From the NCBI RefSeq assembly GCF_003265705.1, contig NW_020312966.1:23028566-23092565 (forward strand): DNA of 64,000 nucleotides, read 5' to 3'. A program made the translations under genes and the position numbers. The notes below the pieces were generated by a model. That model had not been told where the DNA came from. It saw only the letters and a program-made list of their open reading frames with translations, and made no database searches. This document shows, piece after piece, positions 24,230-35,219 of this stretch; the stretch's first letter is position 1; each line of letters begins with the position of its first letter. Source of the stretch: Callorhinus ursinus (taxonomy: Eukaryota; Chordata; Mammalia; Carnivora; Otariidae).

Positions 24230-24361
24230 ACTGGGAACATGATTTCTCAGGAGAGAAAGTTAATGATTAGCAAATACTAACTGGAGACTTGTGTTGCGTC
24301 TAAAGAGCGGCACTCACATGTGTAGGGCAAACCCTCTGACATGTAGAAAGAGGACTGTAGC
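24230..24361. repeat. 132-bp dispersed direct duplication, copy 1
   Basis: Runs from ACTGGGAACATGATTTCTCA to AAAGAGGACTGTAGC. It is 5 substitutions away from the copy at 26059-26190, with no indels. Neither copy has a poly-A tail, and sequence similarity stops sharply at both ends. Confidence 0.95.
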
Positions 24362-24399
24362 AGAGAATGGCAGCCTCCATTAAGGACAGGGAAAAAACT

Positions 24400-24620
24400 A
24401 ATGTTTCTTGAACACTCCCATGCTCACTCAGGTCATGTTTTAAGTTTGTCATCAATTTCTCTGATTCTCTGAGGGTGAGATTATCTCCAGTTTACAAAAG
24501 GAGACAACCAAAACAGAAACGTTAAATAATTTGTCCTAACTCACACAACCAATAAACAGAAGAGATGATACTCAGTTTTGACTCTAATACTGAAGTCCAC
24601 GTTATTTCTTTAACACCCAT
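24400..24620 (-). repeat. MIR SINE relic, antisense
   Basis: Reversed MIR order: 'gagattatctccagtttacaaaagg', 'gttaaataatttgtcctaactcacaca', 'gactctaatactgaagtcc'. Ancient. Confidence 0.7.
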
Positions 24621-25048
24621 CATGTCCTTTGCTCCTCCTACATCACCTGACCTCTATTAATAATGACCTTGTTAAACATGCAAATTGTTGTAAATTCACG
24701 AAGGAAAAAATCAGATGAAATATATATTTCTTGCTGTGATACTGTATTTATCACTGTATTTTATATATATAAGCAGTTCATTGGTGTGTTTTTTTCTTTT
24801 TGGTGAATGAACAACTGAATAATATGAAAAAATAGTGCTATTAATTCATCCAATCACCATAGATTAGAAGATCCCTATTGGATCTTGATCCAACGGACCA
24901 TGAGCCATTTGGGGGAATCTGGTGCAATGGGAAGTTTTATAATCACTACATTGTAAGATGCCAGTGCCTAAAACAGTAGCTGTAATATAGTTAATTCTTA
25001 AAATGTTGGTCATTGAGTTGAGGAATTAATGAACTTACTCAAGTAAAC

Positions 25049-25200
25049 AGGCTTGAGTCCAGCCATCTCTACTTATTAGTTATTAGATCTTGGATGAATT
25101 AGACTTTGAGGTTCTCTGAACATTTTACTTTCTTAAATTTGTAAAATAAAGATAATGAATGGCCTCCCTAAAGCTCAAGTGCATTCTAAAAAGCAGGTGA
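25049..25200 (+). repeat. MIR SINE relic
   Basis: Sense MIR: 'gagtccagccatctctacttattag', 'agatcttggatgaattaga', 'ctttcttaaatttgtaaaataaag', then GGCCTCCCTAAAGCTCAAG. A short L2 or MIR-like 3' end also precedes it at about 24957-25035. Confidence 0.6.
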
Positions 25201-26058
25201 AGAAAGGAAGAATAGAAACTAGCATTTATTGAATTGATATTGGACTCTTTGATAGGCAATTTCCCTATATTACATTAAGGAGGTATGGTTATGAAAGACC
25301 TTCTCAAAGTTTTTATAAGCCATCCCTTATTAAGCAATTTGTACATGAGCTTCTATTGCATTGTTATTCACCCAGATGACATGAGAGGGTATTCTAGGAA
25401 CTTGAATGACTTATTTAGGATGAGTTAGATGAAATATCATTAAAAAAAAAACCAAGCTTGGAACATATTACAGGAGGAATATGGAAGTAATACAGAAGAA
25501 GTAGAATAGGCAGGACACATGACTGCATTAGGAAAGATGGAAACAAATGACCAATGACAGAATCATGAAATGACTGCCACGAGTAGCTGATCCTAGTAAA
25601 TATTCATGGTTAATGAGTAAGTGGAGAGCCATGCCCCCTCACAGTGATTCAAGCAGTAGAAAACTGGATTGAATAAGCACAAGTCTGAACCCGAGTGGCA
25701 CTACAGCCTAGAATATTGGTCATTTTTCCAAGGTTGTGCAGAAAGTCAAAGATAGAACAGGAAATGTGGTTTAGCCCTCCTTTGCTACAATCTAATTTTA
25801 TCCCCTTCAATATACATTACCAAGTTCACATTCTCCCGGGGGGTTTGGGGTTATTTCTATCCTGCATTCCTGTTTTCAGCATTCCGTTTCACTAGAATTC
25901 TATAAGCAGCTCACAAAAGTAGGACAGACTGTGCCAAAACAAGGAATAGCTCTTGTTCCAATGAGTGTATCACCTAAAGGCACAAATAATGCAGGGAAAG
26001 AAAATGAAATCGCTATGTAGTAGCAAACAGTATAAATGTAATTATTTTTAGACTGGGC

Positions 26059-26190
26059 ACTGGGAACATGATTTCTCAGGAGAGAAATTTAATGATTAGC
26101 AAATACTAACTGGAGACTTGTGTTGTGTCTAACGAGTGGCACTCACATGTGTAGGGCAAACCCTCTGACACGTAGAAAGAGGACTGTAGC
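26059..26190. repeat. 132-bp dispersed direct duplication, copy 2
   Basis: Same orientation and length as 24230-24361, about 96% identical. It sits between an AT-rich unique stretch and CTTGGAAGAGTCCGCATTCC, which is unrelated to the sequence after copy 1. Confidence 0.95.
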
Positions 26191-26387
26191 CTTGGAAGAG
26201 TCCGCATTCCTGTTCTCTCTACCCTTTCAACTCTGGAACATTCAACCTGGCTCTTGTTCCTATGGCTGGAGACACAGTGTCTGGAGACACTGATATGAAT
26301 TGCCAGCCTAACATTTAAGGTCTGTGCCTCCCATGGTTATGTACTTGCTGATAAGGGACTCCCTAATATTAAGAACCTTCAAGATTT

Positions 26388-26588
26388 GGGGCACCTGGGT
26401 GGCTCAGTCGTTAAGCGTCTGCCTTCGGCTCGAGTCATGATCCCAGGGTCCTGGGATGGAGTCTCGCATCAGGCTCCCTGTTCCGCGGGGAGCCTGCTTC
26501 CCCCTCTCCCTCTGCCCCTCCCCTTGCTTGTGCTCTCTCTCTGGCAAATAAATAAATAAAATCTTAAATAAATAAATAAATAAATAAT
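26388..26588 (+). mobile_element. Can-SINE (SINEC), sense
   Basis: tRNA-like head GGGCACCTGGGTGGCTCAGT with A-box, B-box-like segment near 26455, CT-rich region, then (AAAT)n tail. The 16-bp target duplication is AAGAACCTTCAAGATT (26371-26386) and AAAAACCTTCAAGATT (26589-26604). Confidence 0.97.
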
Positions 26589-26934
26589 AAAAACCTTCAA
26601 GATTCAACGGCATTATCATTACTCGTAGAAATGAGAGAGCAATGACAGAGGTTTAGTATTTGCATCCTGTGTTATGGTTCCAAGATTTTTTTCACCTCCT
26701 TTTTTGAATGTTGTTCACCAAAAACTTGGTGAGTTAGATAAGATATATCTTTCCCCAAAGATTTTCCTCCAGTCACTGATTTCTGAGTTGCAAAGCTGAG
26801 TTGCTATCAGCCCTCTCCTCTCCAGCCTACCACCCACTGGGACTGTTCATACCACTCATCTTGCATGGGTACCTGCTCAGCACCAATCCGAATTTATAAA
26901 CCCTCCACCCTGCAAAACTACCATCTTCTGTATG

Positions 26935-27400
26935 GCCTTCTAGTATATTTATTTATTCTATATAGTTGTAATTTTTTAGTATACATCCATTGTATTCTAA
27001 TTTTTAAATTCGATACATAGAATACATTTCCATGTTCTACATGGTAGTCATAGTTGTCTTTTTAATGGCCCCATAATATTGAAACTACGGTATTTTCTTG
27101 CATATTTCTCTATTGTTAGACATTATTGCTACTTCTATCCGTTACAGTGTTTTGTTTTTTTCAATTTTCAACAGCTTTGGTGAAGAGTTTCATCAGTACA
27201 ACTCTTTCTTTTTTTTATTATATCCTTAGACTAGGCATCTAGAAGTTGGATTTTAATAAGCATATGTAATTTTATACCTTTAGTATCTATTGCTAAATAT
27301 CGTTCCAAAAGTATTGAACCAATTTACATCATGAATAGCAATATATGAAAATGGCCAGTGTATTGCTCATTGTGCATGCCTTTCTTTCTTCCATAACCCA
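26935..27400 (-). mobile_element. L1M remnant, antisense (ORF2 3' part)
   Basis: The order of old antisense L1: AAATTCGATACATAGAATAC, TTTTTAATGGCCCCATAATA, GTTAGACATTATTGCTACTT, CTAGAAGTTGGATTTTAATA, ACCAATTTACATCATGAATA. Heavily decayed. Confidence 0.65.
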
Positions 27401-27424
27401 ACAGACAAAAATAAATTTAATGCA

Positions 27425-27545
27425 ATTCATCAAACATTTGTTAAAAACCAACGATTAGCCAAGTATTTTGCTAGACCCTGGAAATGCAAAGGCAAATAAG
27501 AAAGGCATGCAGCTTACTCTCCAGGAGCTCTGGATAATTTTGCCA
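27425..27545 (+). repeat. Fragment of the long ancient repeat
   Basis: CATCAAACATTTGTTAAAAA, 'aagtattttgctagaccctgg' and 'cagcttactctccaggagctc' follow the order of the start of the repeat at 12720. Confidence 0.5.
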
Positions 27546-27899
27546 CAGATAACTCCAGAGACTCAGGAGGCAGGAATCATGTGCAACCAGAACACATATT
27601 TGTTTAGTGAACAAATTATTTTAATAGGATTTGAGTGGTGATGTATCTTCCAGCATGTGTAACTCTATCCTGAGTACATCATTCCTACTCAGTTGTCAAC
27701 ACTCTCATGAGCAGGCCATAAGCATCTGTTTATATTCCACATCAAACCCGGACAAAAACAGATTTATCAGCTCTTCCTCATATATTTCCCAGATGAATCC
27801 AGTGATTCGAAGCCCAAGCAATATTTCTTTTCAAATTTTCAGGTAAGAGATGTCATAACACTTTTATAGCTCTTCCTTAGTACCAGAAAAATGTGTCTG

Positions 27900-28040
27900 T
27901 AAGGAAGAGACACTAGAGGAAAATCAGAAAACTTTGCTTTAGTCCTGCCTCTGCCCCTAAGTATGTGATCTCTGGCAAGACATCTAATGAGTTTGTGTCT
28001 CATGGGTAAAGTAGATAACGATAGTTTCCCCGTCTACTCC
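27900..28040 (+). repeat. MIR SINE relic
   Basis: Sense MIR: 'aaaactttgctttagtcctgcctctgcc', 'gtatgtgatctctggcaagac', 'tcatgggtaaagtagataacg'. Confidence 0.6.
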
Positions 28041-28059
28041 ATGATAATCCTGATTTAAC

Positions 28060-28460
28060 TGATTCCCATCATAAGCTAGCTTTCTGCAGGCCCATCTTCT
28101 CAGATTCCTTTAATACCCCATACTAATCCAGGCTGAGTCCCAATTTCGGAGCCCCAGTGGTTCAGTAAAGGTCTAGCTCAGCTAGCACCACCTCCAAGGA
28201 GTCTTCCCTAATTCCAGCCAGCCGTGATGCTTTTCCCTTCCATCCCACCCCAGCATGCGATGATGTTGAAGTCAATGTTTTACTCGAACTACTGCAAATT
28301 GTCCCTAAATTGTTTGCTAGATCTTTATCTCATCTCCCTTGTACTTGCCTACTAAGTCTGCCCAAAGATCTAAGCAGAAAATAAAATTTTGTTTCATCCT
28401 AGAACACCAGTCACCATGCCAGAGACACAGTAGATAGTCAAACGTGTGTTTAAAAGTGAT
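28060..28460 (+). repeat. L2 LINE 3' end relic
   Basis: AGCACCACCTCCAAGGAGTC TTCCCTAATTCCAGCCAG is the typical L2 'ccacctcctccaggaagccttccctga' segment; further on, CTCCCTTGTACTTGCC and a 'ccagagacacagtagatagtcaa' end. Order is as in L2 3' ends. Confidence 0.75.
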
Positions 28461-28954
28461 CAAAGCAACCAAAGGAGTCCAAACTTTAAGGAACTCAATG
28501 CTGGAGAGAAAGGAACTGCAGAAAAAAAGAGGCTAAAATTCTGCTCACCGTCCCCCACGTTGGCATTTTGAGATTCTGGAAGTGCACACATGAGAGAGGC
28601 AGCGAGTATGCAGCAGAAAATACTGCAGGGAAAAGGAGAAGCGAGCAGCCTTTTGGCAGCTGTGGATGCGGAGGTTGGAATTCCAGGCAAGCCAAGGTGA
28701 AGGGTGAACACTCGGGGCTCTAAATTAAACCATCCCCAAAGGGCAACAAAGTAGAATTGAGGGCTATGCCTTAGGAGCAAGGGCAGGCCAGAGAAAACAG
28801 CTATGACAAATCCTGAAACTCCACGTCGGCGGATTAAGGGGATGTTACACTAGAACTAGAGCGCTGGCAGGGAGGGTGAAAAAATCCTGCGGTACCTCTT
28901 GGGAAGAGGAACATGTTCACAGCACTACCAATGCTTTCTTTTCTTAACGTCCAA
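28461..28954. other. Unique stretch
   Basis: No gene and no named repeat. The 106-codon minus frame at 28460-28780 has no domain and overlaps another frame. Confidence 0.5.
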
Positions 28955-29140
28955 TCATGGACAAGTCAATAATTACATTAAGTTAAGCTTTAAATTACCA
29001 TAAAAATGCACAGTTTAAATTATGCCATTTGATGAAGTTACAAATGCATATTCCTACAAAAACATCATGACAATTATGAAATCGGTATTTCCACTTCCTC
29101 ATAAAGTTCCTTCATGACGCTTTGTGGAAAATCCCACCCA

Positions 29141-29344
29141 GGGCGCCTGGGTGGCTCAGTTGGTTAAGCGACTGCCTTTGGCTCAGGTCATGATCCTGGA
29201 GTCCTGGGATCCAGTCCCGCATCGGGCTCCCTGCTCAGCAGGGAGTCTGCTTCTCCCTCTGACCCTCTTCCCTCTCGTGCTCTCTAGCTCTCATTCTCTC
29301 TCTCAAATAAATAAATAAAATCTTAAAAAAAAAAAAAAGAAAAG
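29141..29344 (+). mobile_element. Can-SINE (SINEC), young arctoid-like form, sense
   Basis: Head GGGCGCCTGGGTGGCTCAGT, A-box region TTGGTTAAGCGACTG, then ATGATCCTGGAGTCCTGGGA and GGGAGTCTGCTTCTCCCTC, (AAAT)n and a poly-A tail. The 13-bp target duplication is AAAATCCCACCCA (29128-29140) and AAAGTCCCACCCA (29345-29357). Inserted in the L1M. Confidence 0.97.
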
Positions 29345-29638
29345 AAAGTCCCACCCACCCAACTTCCAGGCAACCACTGAAATTCTTTCTGCCACTATCA
29401 ATTAGTTTGACCTGTTCTAGAATTGTGTGTGTGTGTGTATGTGTGTGTATAATAATAAGGTGTGTCCTGTTTTGTGTCCTATCTTTGTTGTGCTCCTTTT
29501 TATTGCTAAATAGTATCTCTTATCTGAGTATCTCACAGTGGGTTTTCCATTCAATTGTTGTTGGACATTTTGGTTGTTTACAGTTGCCGCTATAAGTAAA
29601 GCTGTGATAAACATTCATATACAAGCCTTTTTGTGGAT

Positions 29639-29654
29639 ATATATATATATATAA
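29639..29654. repeat. Short (TA)n tract
   Basis: About eight TA units inside the antisense L1M. A (GT)n tract with one interruption also lies at 29425-29449. Confidence 0.85.
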
Positions 29655-30533
29655 AATTTTATTTCTCTTGGGTAAATACTTGGGAGCGGACCTGCTGTTG
29701 CCTGGCACGAATATACTTAAGTCTATAAGAAAGTAGTAAAGTGTTTTCCAGAGTAGTTTGTCCTCCCAAATAGCAACAGATGATAGATCCAGATGCTCCA
29801 CATCCTTGCCAAAATGTGGTATTTCAATCTTTTTTTCTATTTTATTTCTGTCATTCCAATGCATTTACACTGATATCTCACTGTGGTCATACTTTGCATG
29901 TCCCTAATGACTAATGATATTGAGCATTTTACCACCGACTTATTGGCCATTCACAGCCCTGCTTTTCCCATTTTTTTTATTGGATTATTTGGCTGCTTTC
30001 TATCGGGTTGTGAGAGTTTCTTGTTAGATATATGTATTGAGAATGTGTTCTCCAAACCTGTTGCTTTTCATTTTCTTAATGCTGTCTTTCAAAAAAGCAG
30101 GAGTTTATCATTTTTATGAAGTTTAATTTATCAATATATTTTTTTGTTCGGTTAGTACTTATGGTTTCTAAGAAATCATTGCCTATAACACAGCCACACA
30201 TTTTCTCCTTTGTTTTCCTCAAAAAAAAAAAATCTATTTTAGCTTTTAGTTAGGGTCTATAGTCCATTTCACCTTAATTTTTGTGTATGGTGTGAGTTAA
30301 GGATTAAGGTTTTTTCACGTGAATATCCAGTAGTTCTAGCACCATTGTGGAAGCCTATTGTTTTCCTATTTAATTACCTTGGTTACTGGGTTGAAAATCA
30401 GTTCACCACAGATATGTGCATCAATTTCTAGACCCACTATTTTATTCCATTGATCCATTTGTCTATCACTGTGCCCCTACTACACTGTCTTGAATGATAG
30501 TCTTTATTGCAAGTCTTGAAAACACGTAGTGCA

Positions 30534-30727
30534 GGCGCCTGGGTGGCTCAGTTGGTTAAGCGACTGCCTTCGGCTCAGGTCATGATCCTGGAGTCCCAGG
30601 ATCAAGTCCCACATCGGGTTCCCTGCTCAGCAGGGAGTCTGCTTCTCCCTCCGACCCTCCCCCCTCTCATGTGCTCCCTCTCTCTCTCACTCTCTCTCTC
30701 AAATAAATAAATAAAATCTTTAAAAAA
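30534..30727 (+). mobile_element. Can-SINE (SINEC), young arctoid-like form, sense
   Basis: Head GGCGCCTGGGTGGCTCAGTT, young-type body with GGGAGTCTGCTTCTCCCTC, CT-rich stretch and (AAAT)n tail. The 15-bp target duplication is AAAACACGTAGTGCA (30519-30533) and AAAACACATAGTGCA (30728-30742). The CG-to-CA change is a typical CpG decay in one copy. Confidence 0.97.
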
Positions 30728-30859
30728 AAAACACATAGTGCATGTCTTTCGATCTTGTTTTGTTTTTTCAAAATTATTTGCCTATTCTAGGTCCTTCACA
30801 TTTCCACATAAATTTTAGAATCAGCATTTCAATATCTAGTTTTAAAAAAGTCTACTAAA

Positions 30860-31052
30860 TGGGGTACCTATGTGATTCAGTCGGTTAAGTGGCTGCCTTA
30901 GACTCAGGTCATGATTCTGGGGTCCTGGGATCGAGCCCCACGTCCAGCTCCTGCTCAGCGGAGAGCCTGCTTCTCCCTCTCCCTCTGCCTGCCACTCTGC
31001 CTACTTAATACTCACTATCTGTCAAATAAATAATAATAAAAAATAATCTTAA
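30860..31052 (+). mobile_element. Can-SINE (SINEC), older form, sense
   Basis: A diverged head (GGGTACCTATGTGATTCAGT), then TAAGTGGCTGCCTTAGACTC, CT-rich region and AAAT-rich tail. A perfect 16-bp target duplication AAAAAAGTCTACTAAA lies at 30844-30859 and 31053-31068. Inserted in the L1M only 117 bp from the previous SINE. Confidence 0.97.
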
Positions 31053-31345
31053 AAAAAAGTCTACTAAAATTTTGATTGGGATTATGTAGAACCTATCAAT
31101 TAATTTGAGAAGAACTGACATCTTAATGATATTGAATCTTCCAATTAATAGTCATGATATATATTCTTTATTTATTTAGGGTCTTTATTTTCTCTCGGCA
31201 TTGTTTTGTATAACCTGGTGATGCACTCTAAAACACATGCTTAAATGTATCCCTAGAGATTCCATCTATTCTAGGTGGTATTGGAAATAGAAATATTTTA
31301 TATTTCAATTTCCAGTTTTTCATTGTTACTGTATAAATATATAAT

Positions 31346-31860
31346 TTTTTTAGTATTTTTTATTTTTGCTATTTAGTTGTAGGAGTTCCTTATGTATTTT
31401 GGAAATTAACCTTTTATCAGATATATGGTTTGCAAATATTTTCTCCCATTCTATAGGTTGCCTTTTGACTCTATTGACTATTTCCTTTTCTGTGTTGAAG
31501 CTTTGTAGTTTGACATAGTCTGTCTATCTTTCTTTCTTTCTTTCTTGACATTGTCTTTCTCATCTATTTTTGCTTTTGTTGCTTGTACTTTTGGTGTCAT
31601 ATTTATGAAAACTTTGCCAGGACCAATGTCAAGAAGTTTTTCCTGTAAGTTTTCTTCTAGATGTTTTTGCGGTTTCAGGTCTTACATTTAAGTCTTTAAT
31701 CCATTGTGAGTTGATTCTTATGTATGATATAAAATAGGGTACAATTTTATTCTTTTACATGTAGATATCCAGTTTTCCCAACACCATTTGCTAAAGAGAC
31801 TGCCCTTTCCCCATTGTGTATGCTTGCCACCCTTATCAAAGATCAGTTGATGTCTCTTTT
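31346..31860 (-). mobile_element. Second antisense L1 fragment (ORF2 middle)
   Basis: TAGTTGTAGGAGTTCCTTAT, TTTGCAAATATTTTCTCCCA, 'tttaatccattgtgagttgattc' and TCCAGTTTTCCCAACACCAT repeat an ORF2 region already covered by the flanking L1M at about 30.0-30.4 kb. This is therefore a separate insertion into the older one. It includes a (TTTC)n tract at about 31529-31547. Confidence 0.75.
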
Positions 31861-32555
31861 TAATTATCAAATTGGTCTCTTAGGTATATATTCTGCTCCT
31901 TCAATGGCATACTCATATTCCTGGTATCTCATTGATTTAATGCAGGACCACAGGAGAGGACTCTTAGAGCTAATACCTTTAATTCTGAAGAAATATGCCT
32001 CCTCCTCAAGATCTGAGTGTCTATGTAAGTTTTCATCTTCCTTTTTCATTTTGATCCATATTCCATAGTAGTTGGTGTCTGCTTTGTATTTTCATTCAAG
32101 ATTTTCAAGCATTTCCTGTTACCACTGAAGATATTTTCTTCAATGTTTATCATAATTTTGTTGGGTTGGTGGGTTTTGTGGAGGTGGATGGGGTTAATTA
32201 GCCTTTATTCCAGTATACTTAACCAAATGTCTCTCCTTAAATAAAGGATAAGTCACTTGACAATGAGATTTCTAGTGACCGAACAGCCAGCCTGTCCATC
32301 GTGAACTGCTTTTTGTTTGACTCACCAAGTCAAAAGTTTGGGTGAAGAAAATGGCTTCATTCAAGGTCACAGCTGTTTCCAAGGGAAGCCCATGACTTTC
32401 CTTAGCTCATAAATATATCATTTATTTTTTATCATTGTTCTACAATCCATATACTAGTTCAATACTTTCTTGTACTTTTCATAGAATTTGATACACACAC
32501 AATCACACACATACAATCACAGAATACGTGAATTTAGAGAGTTCTACTTCTTTTT
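31861..32555. other. Unidentified sequence between L1 pieces
   Basis: About 700 bases with no repeat I recognise, lying between antisense L1 fragments. It could be diverged L1 or an older insertion. No coding signal. Confidence 0.4.
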
Positions 32556-33215
32556 TACTCTGTGTGTATTTTATTTATTTTTCTTAAACTATTGCAATAT
32601 CTTCCAGAATAATATTGAATAGAAGTAAAGAAAGTTGGCACCTTTGCTTTATTCCCACTCTTGGGGAGAAAATGTTTAGTTTTTCACCATTAAATATTAG
32701 TTACATACTGAATGGAGCACTGAATGTTATACACAAACTATGAATCATGAAACACTACATCAAAAGAAAAAAAAAAGAAGATAGTAGGAAGGGAAAAATG
32801 AAGGGGGGGAAATCGGAGGGGGAGACGAACCATGAGAGACTATGGACTCTGGGAAACAAACTGAGGGTTCTAGAGGGGAGGGGGGGGATGGGTTAGCCTG
32901 GTGATGGGTATTAAAGAGGGCACGTTCTGCATGGAGCACTGGGTGTTATACGCAAACAATGAATCATAGACCTAAAAACTAATGATGTAATGTATGGTGA
33001 GTAATATAACATAATAAAAAAATAATAATAAATAAATAAATAAAAAGTAAAAAGTAAAAAAAAACTACATCAAAAACTAATGATGTAATGTATGGTGATT
33101 AACATAACATAATAAAAAAAGCAAAAAACAAAAAACAAAAAACAAAAAAATATGAGTTACAGGTTTTTCAAAGACGTATTTTATCAAATTAAGCAAGTTT
33201 TCCTACTATATAGCT
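32556..33215 (-). mobile_element. L1M continuation, antisense, split at 32706-33147
   Basis: AATAATATTGAATAGAAGTA, 'ttggcacctttgctttattcccac' and TTTTTCACCATTAAATATTA continue the antisense ORF2 order left off near 31.3 kb. After the inserted L1 it resumes with AGGTTTTTCAAAGACG and TTTTATCAAATTAAGCAAG and fades near 33215. Confidence 0.75.
32706..33147 (+). mobile_element. Young carnivore L1 3' end, three concatenated pieces, sense
   Basis: One insertion flanked by AAATATTAGTTACA (32692-32705) and AAATATGAGTTACA (33148-33161). It holds three partial copies of the L1 3' end in the same direction. Piece 1 (32706-32762) runs from TGGAGCACTGAATGTTATAC to CACTACATCAAAAG. Piece 2 (32763-33061) starts in the 3' UTR A-rich tract and ends in a poly-A. 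Piece 3 (33064-33147) starts ACTACATCAAAAACTAATGA and ends in a (CAAAAA)n tail. No coding sequence. Confidence 0.9.
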
Positions 33216-33329
33216 ATAATGTAGGTATGGATACAGATGACAGATGATACAGATACAGACAGAAATTAAAAAACATGCGAGTACAAAAAGACATGAGGAA
33301 CACCGGGAAAATGATGATGTTTAATTGAA

Positions 33330-34480
33330 GCAGTAAAAGGGAGCAATATTTGAAGAAATGCTGGCTGACAATTTTTCAAAACCATCTAAAGACATCAAGT
33401 CACAACATCAAATCTCAAGCAGGAAAAATACAAGAGGAACCACATCTAGTCGTATCACAGCCGGACTGATGAAAAAGAAAGAAAGAAATTCAAGCACAAC
33501 TGGTGATAAAGGAAATATTCCCTTCAAAGGATTACTTATCATGCACAGAGTGGTCTTTTCACCTGAAACCAGGGAGCCCAAAGACAGTAGCATGGCATTG
33601 TTAAAGTGCTGTAATGAAATGTTATCAAATGAGAATTCTTATCAGCTAATATATGTGCTTTAAAAGAGAGGAAACCTAAAAGGTGAAACAAAGTCTATAG
33701 AATAAAACACAATAAAATCATCATGTTCTTGGGTAAGCAAAGATGTTAAAGAGGACTACGATGCACTAACCATTAATGGAAAGACTTATGATTGGACTAC
33801 ATTAAAATGAAGACTTCCGTTCACCACAGGATGCCATTAATGAGGGAAAATGCAAGACATGGAATGGGAGAAAGTATTTCCAACACATTTACTCAACTAA
33901 CATTTTTATTCAAAGGATATAAAACTCCAAGATCAACAATAAAAGGGAAGACCCACCATTTTTTTTAAGCGGGCAAAGGATTGTCCAATAAATGCAAGAA
34001 AATATCACTCCCATCATTAGTCATTGACAAAATGCAAATTAAAACCACAGTATGATGCCAGTACATACACTCATCAGAATCCTTGAATGGATAAATAAAT
34101 TATGGCATACTTATGCAGCAAAATATTATGCAGCAACTAAAAAGAGCAATGTACTGTTATACACAACAATCTGGATAACTCTCATAGACATAATGTGGAG
34201 TAAAAGAAGCCAAACAAAAAAAGAATGTAAATGACTGCATTTATATGAACTGAAAAACAGGCATAACCAAACCACAGTAGGGTAAGTCTGATTAGTGGTG
34301 ATATATGGGAAAGGAAAAGATGACTTCTGGGATCTGGTCTCGTTCAATGTTCTTATCTGGATGTTTATTATGTCAGCATACACATATGCAAAATTTAATC
34401 AAGCTGTATATTTAAAATCTGTTCATATCATGTGTATTATATTTTAATAAAAATGGAAACAAAAAATGAGATGAAGCCAC
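33330..34480 (+). mobile_element. L1M/HAL1-like remnant, sense, internally deleted
   Basis: 33330-33700 follows an old L1 ORF1 region ('caatttttcaaaaccatctaaagac', 'cacaactggtgataaagg'). 33740-34480 follows the ORF2 C-terminal part and 3' UTR (GACTACATTAAAATGAAGAC, AAAATGCAAATTAAAACCAC, TTATGGCATACTTATGCAGC). Most of ORF2 is absent between them. All frames are broken. Confidence 0.75.
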
Positions 34481-34761
34481 ATAAAATATCCTATTTTAAT
34501 ATATTGTGATCCAACCCAGGCATTCAACAGGGAAAGATTAAAAGAAGCAAAAAGGAACTTGGTAAACATACATTTATTTCTCTCCGAAGATAAAATGAAG
34601 GAAATACATCACAATAACAGAAGAGAATGTGATGAGAGTGCTTTGAAAAATATTTTAAATTATTTGTGAATACCATCTATTATCATGGTTATCACAATGC
34701 AAATGTTATTTCTATTAGAAAGATAATTCATCCTCCCAAGCACCAAATGTCTAAATTTTCT

Positions 34762-34985
34762 GAAACTAATATTGACATATTGGGTGCTTAGTATATTCCA
34801 GACTCTATAATAAGCATTTTCAATGCATTACCACAATTTATAGTTTCAGCAACCCCATGAAGTAGGTACAGGTACTATTATTAGGGCCATTTTACACGTG
34901 AGGAAATTGAAGTTTAAATAGCTTAGTAACTTGAGCAAAGTTATGCACATGTGGCAGATCTAGGTGCTCAGGGCAGGGCTTGTCA
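34762..34985 (-). repeat. MIR SINE relic, antisense, nearly full length
   Basis: Reversed MIR in order: GACATATTGGGTGCTTAGTA, 'cagcaaccccatgaagtaggtac', 'ccattttacacgtgaggaaattgaag', 'cttagtaacttgagcaaagttatgcac', 'gtggcagatctagg'. One of the best preserved MIRs in the window. Confidence 0.85.
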
Positions 34986-35219
34986 TGAGCATACTGAAAG
35001 CACTCAACCAACAGTTTTTGAAAAATGAAAAAGGTTTCTCACCCTCTTCATCTATGCTCTGTGTTTATAAGAAATCATCTTACTTTACAAAGGGGACCCA
35101 TAAAATGTAATGCAAAGTTGGACTGAGCTTGAAATTGGGGATGAATACGATAGTTCATTACTAATGCAGTGTGTGTTAAGCATAGTGATCTTCATAACTC
35201 TTGATTTCACTTTCTGTTG

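Larger units (their letters stand above)
28955..31345 (-). mobile_element. L1M, antisense, 3' UTR into ORF2, interrupted by three SINEs
   Basis: From left to right it runs antisense from the L1 3' UTR (about 28955-29400) through the ORF2 C-terminal region. Marker segments are TTGGTTGTTTACAGTTGCCG, TTATTTCTCTTGGGTAAATA, TGACTAATGATATTGAGCAT, ATTCCATTGATCCATTTGTC and GGGATTATGTAGAACCTATC. Stops and indels are frequent. SINEs at 29141, 30534 and 30860 break it. It resumes beyond 32.55 kb. Confidence 0.85.

Noticed and set aside
29141..29220. tRNA-like sequence with A- and B-box
   Set aside because: It is the head of a Can-SINE, as are all similar hits in the window; no cloverleaf-competent tRNA gene was seen.
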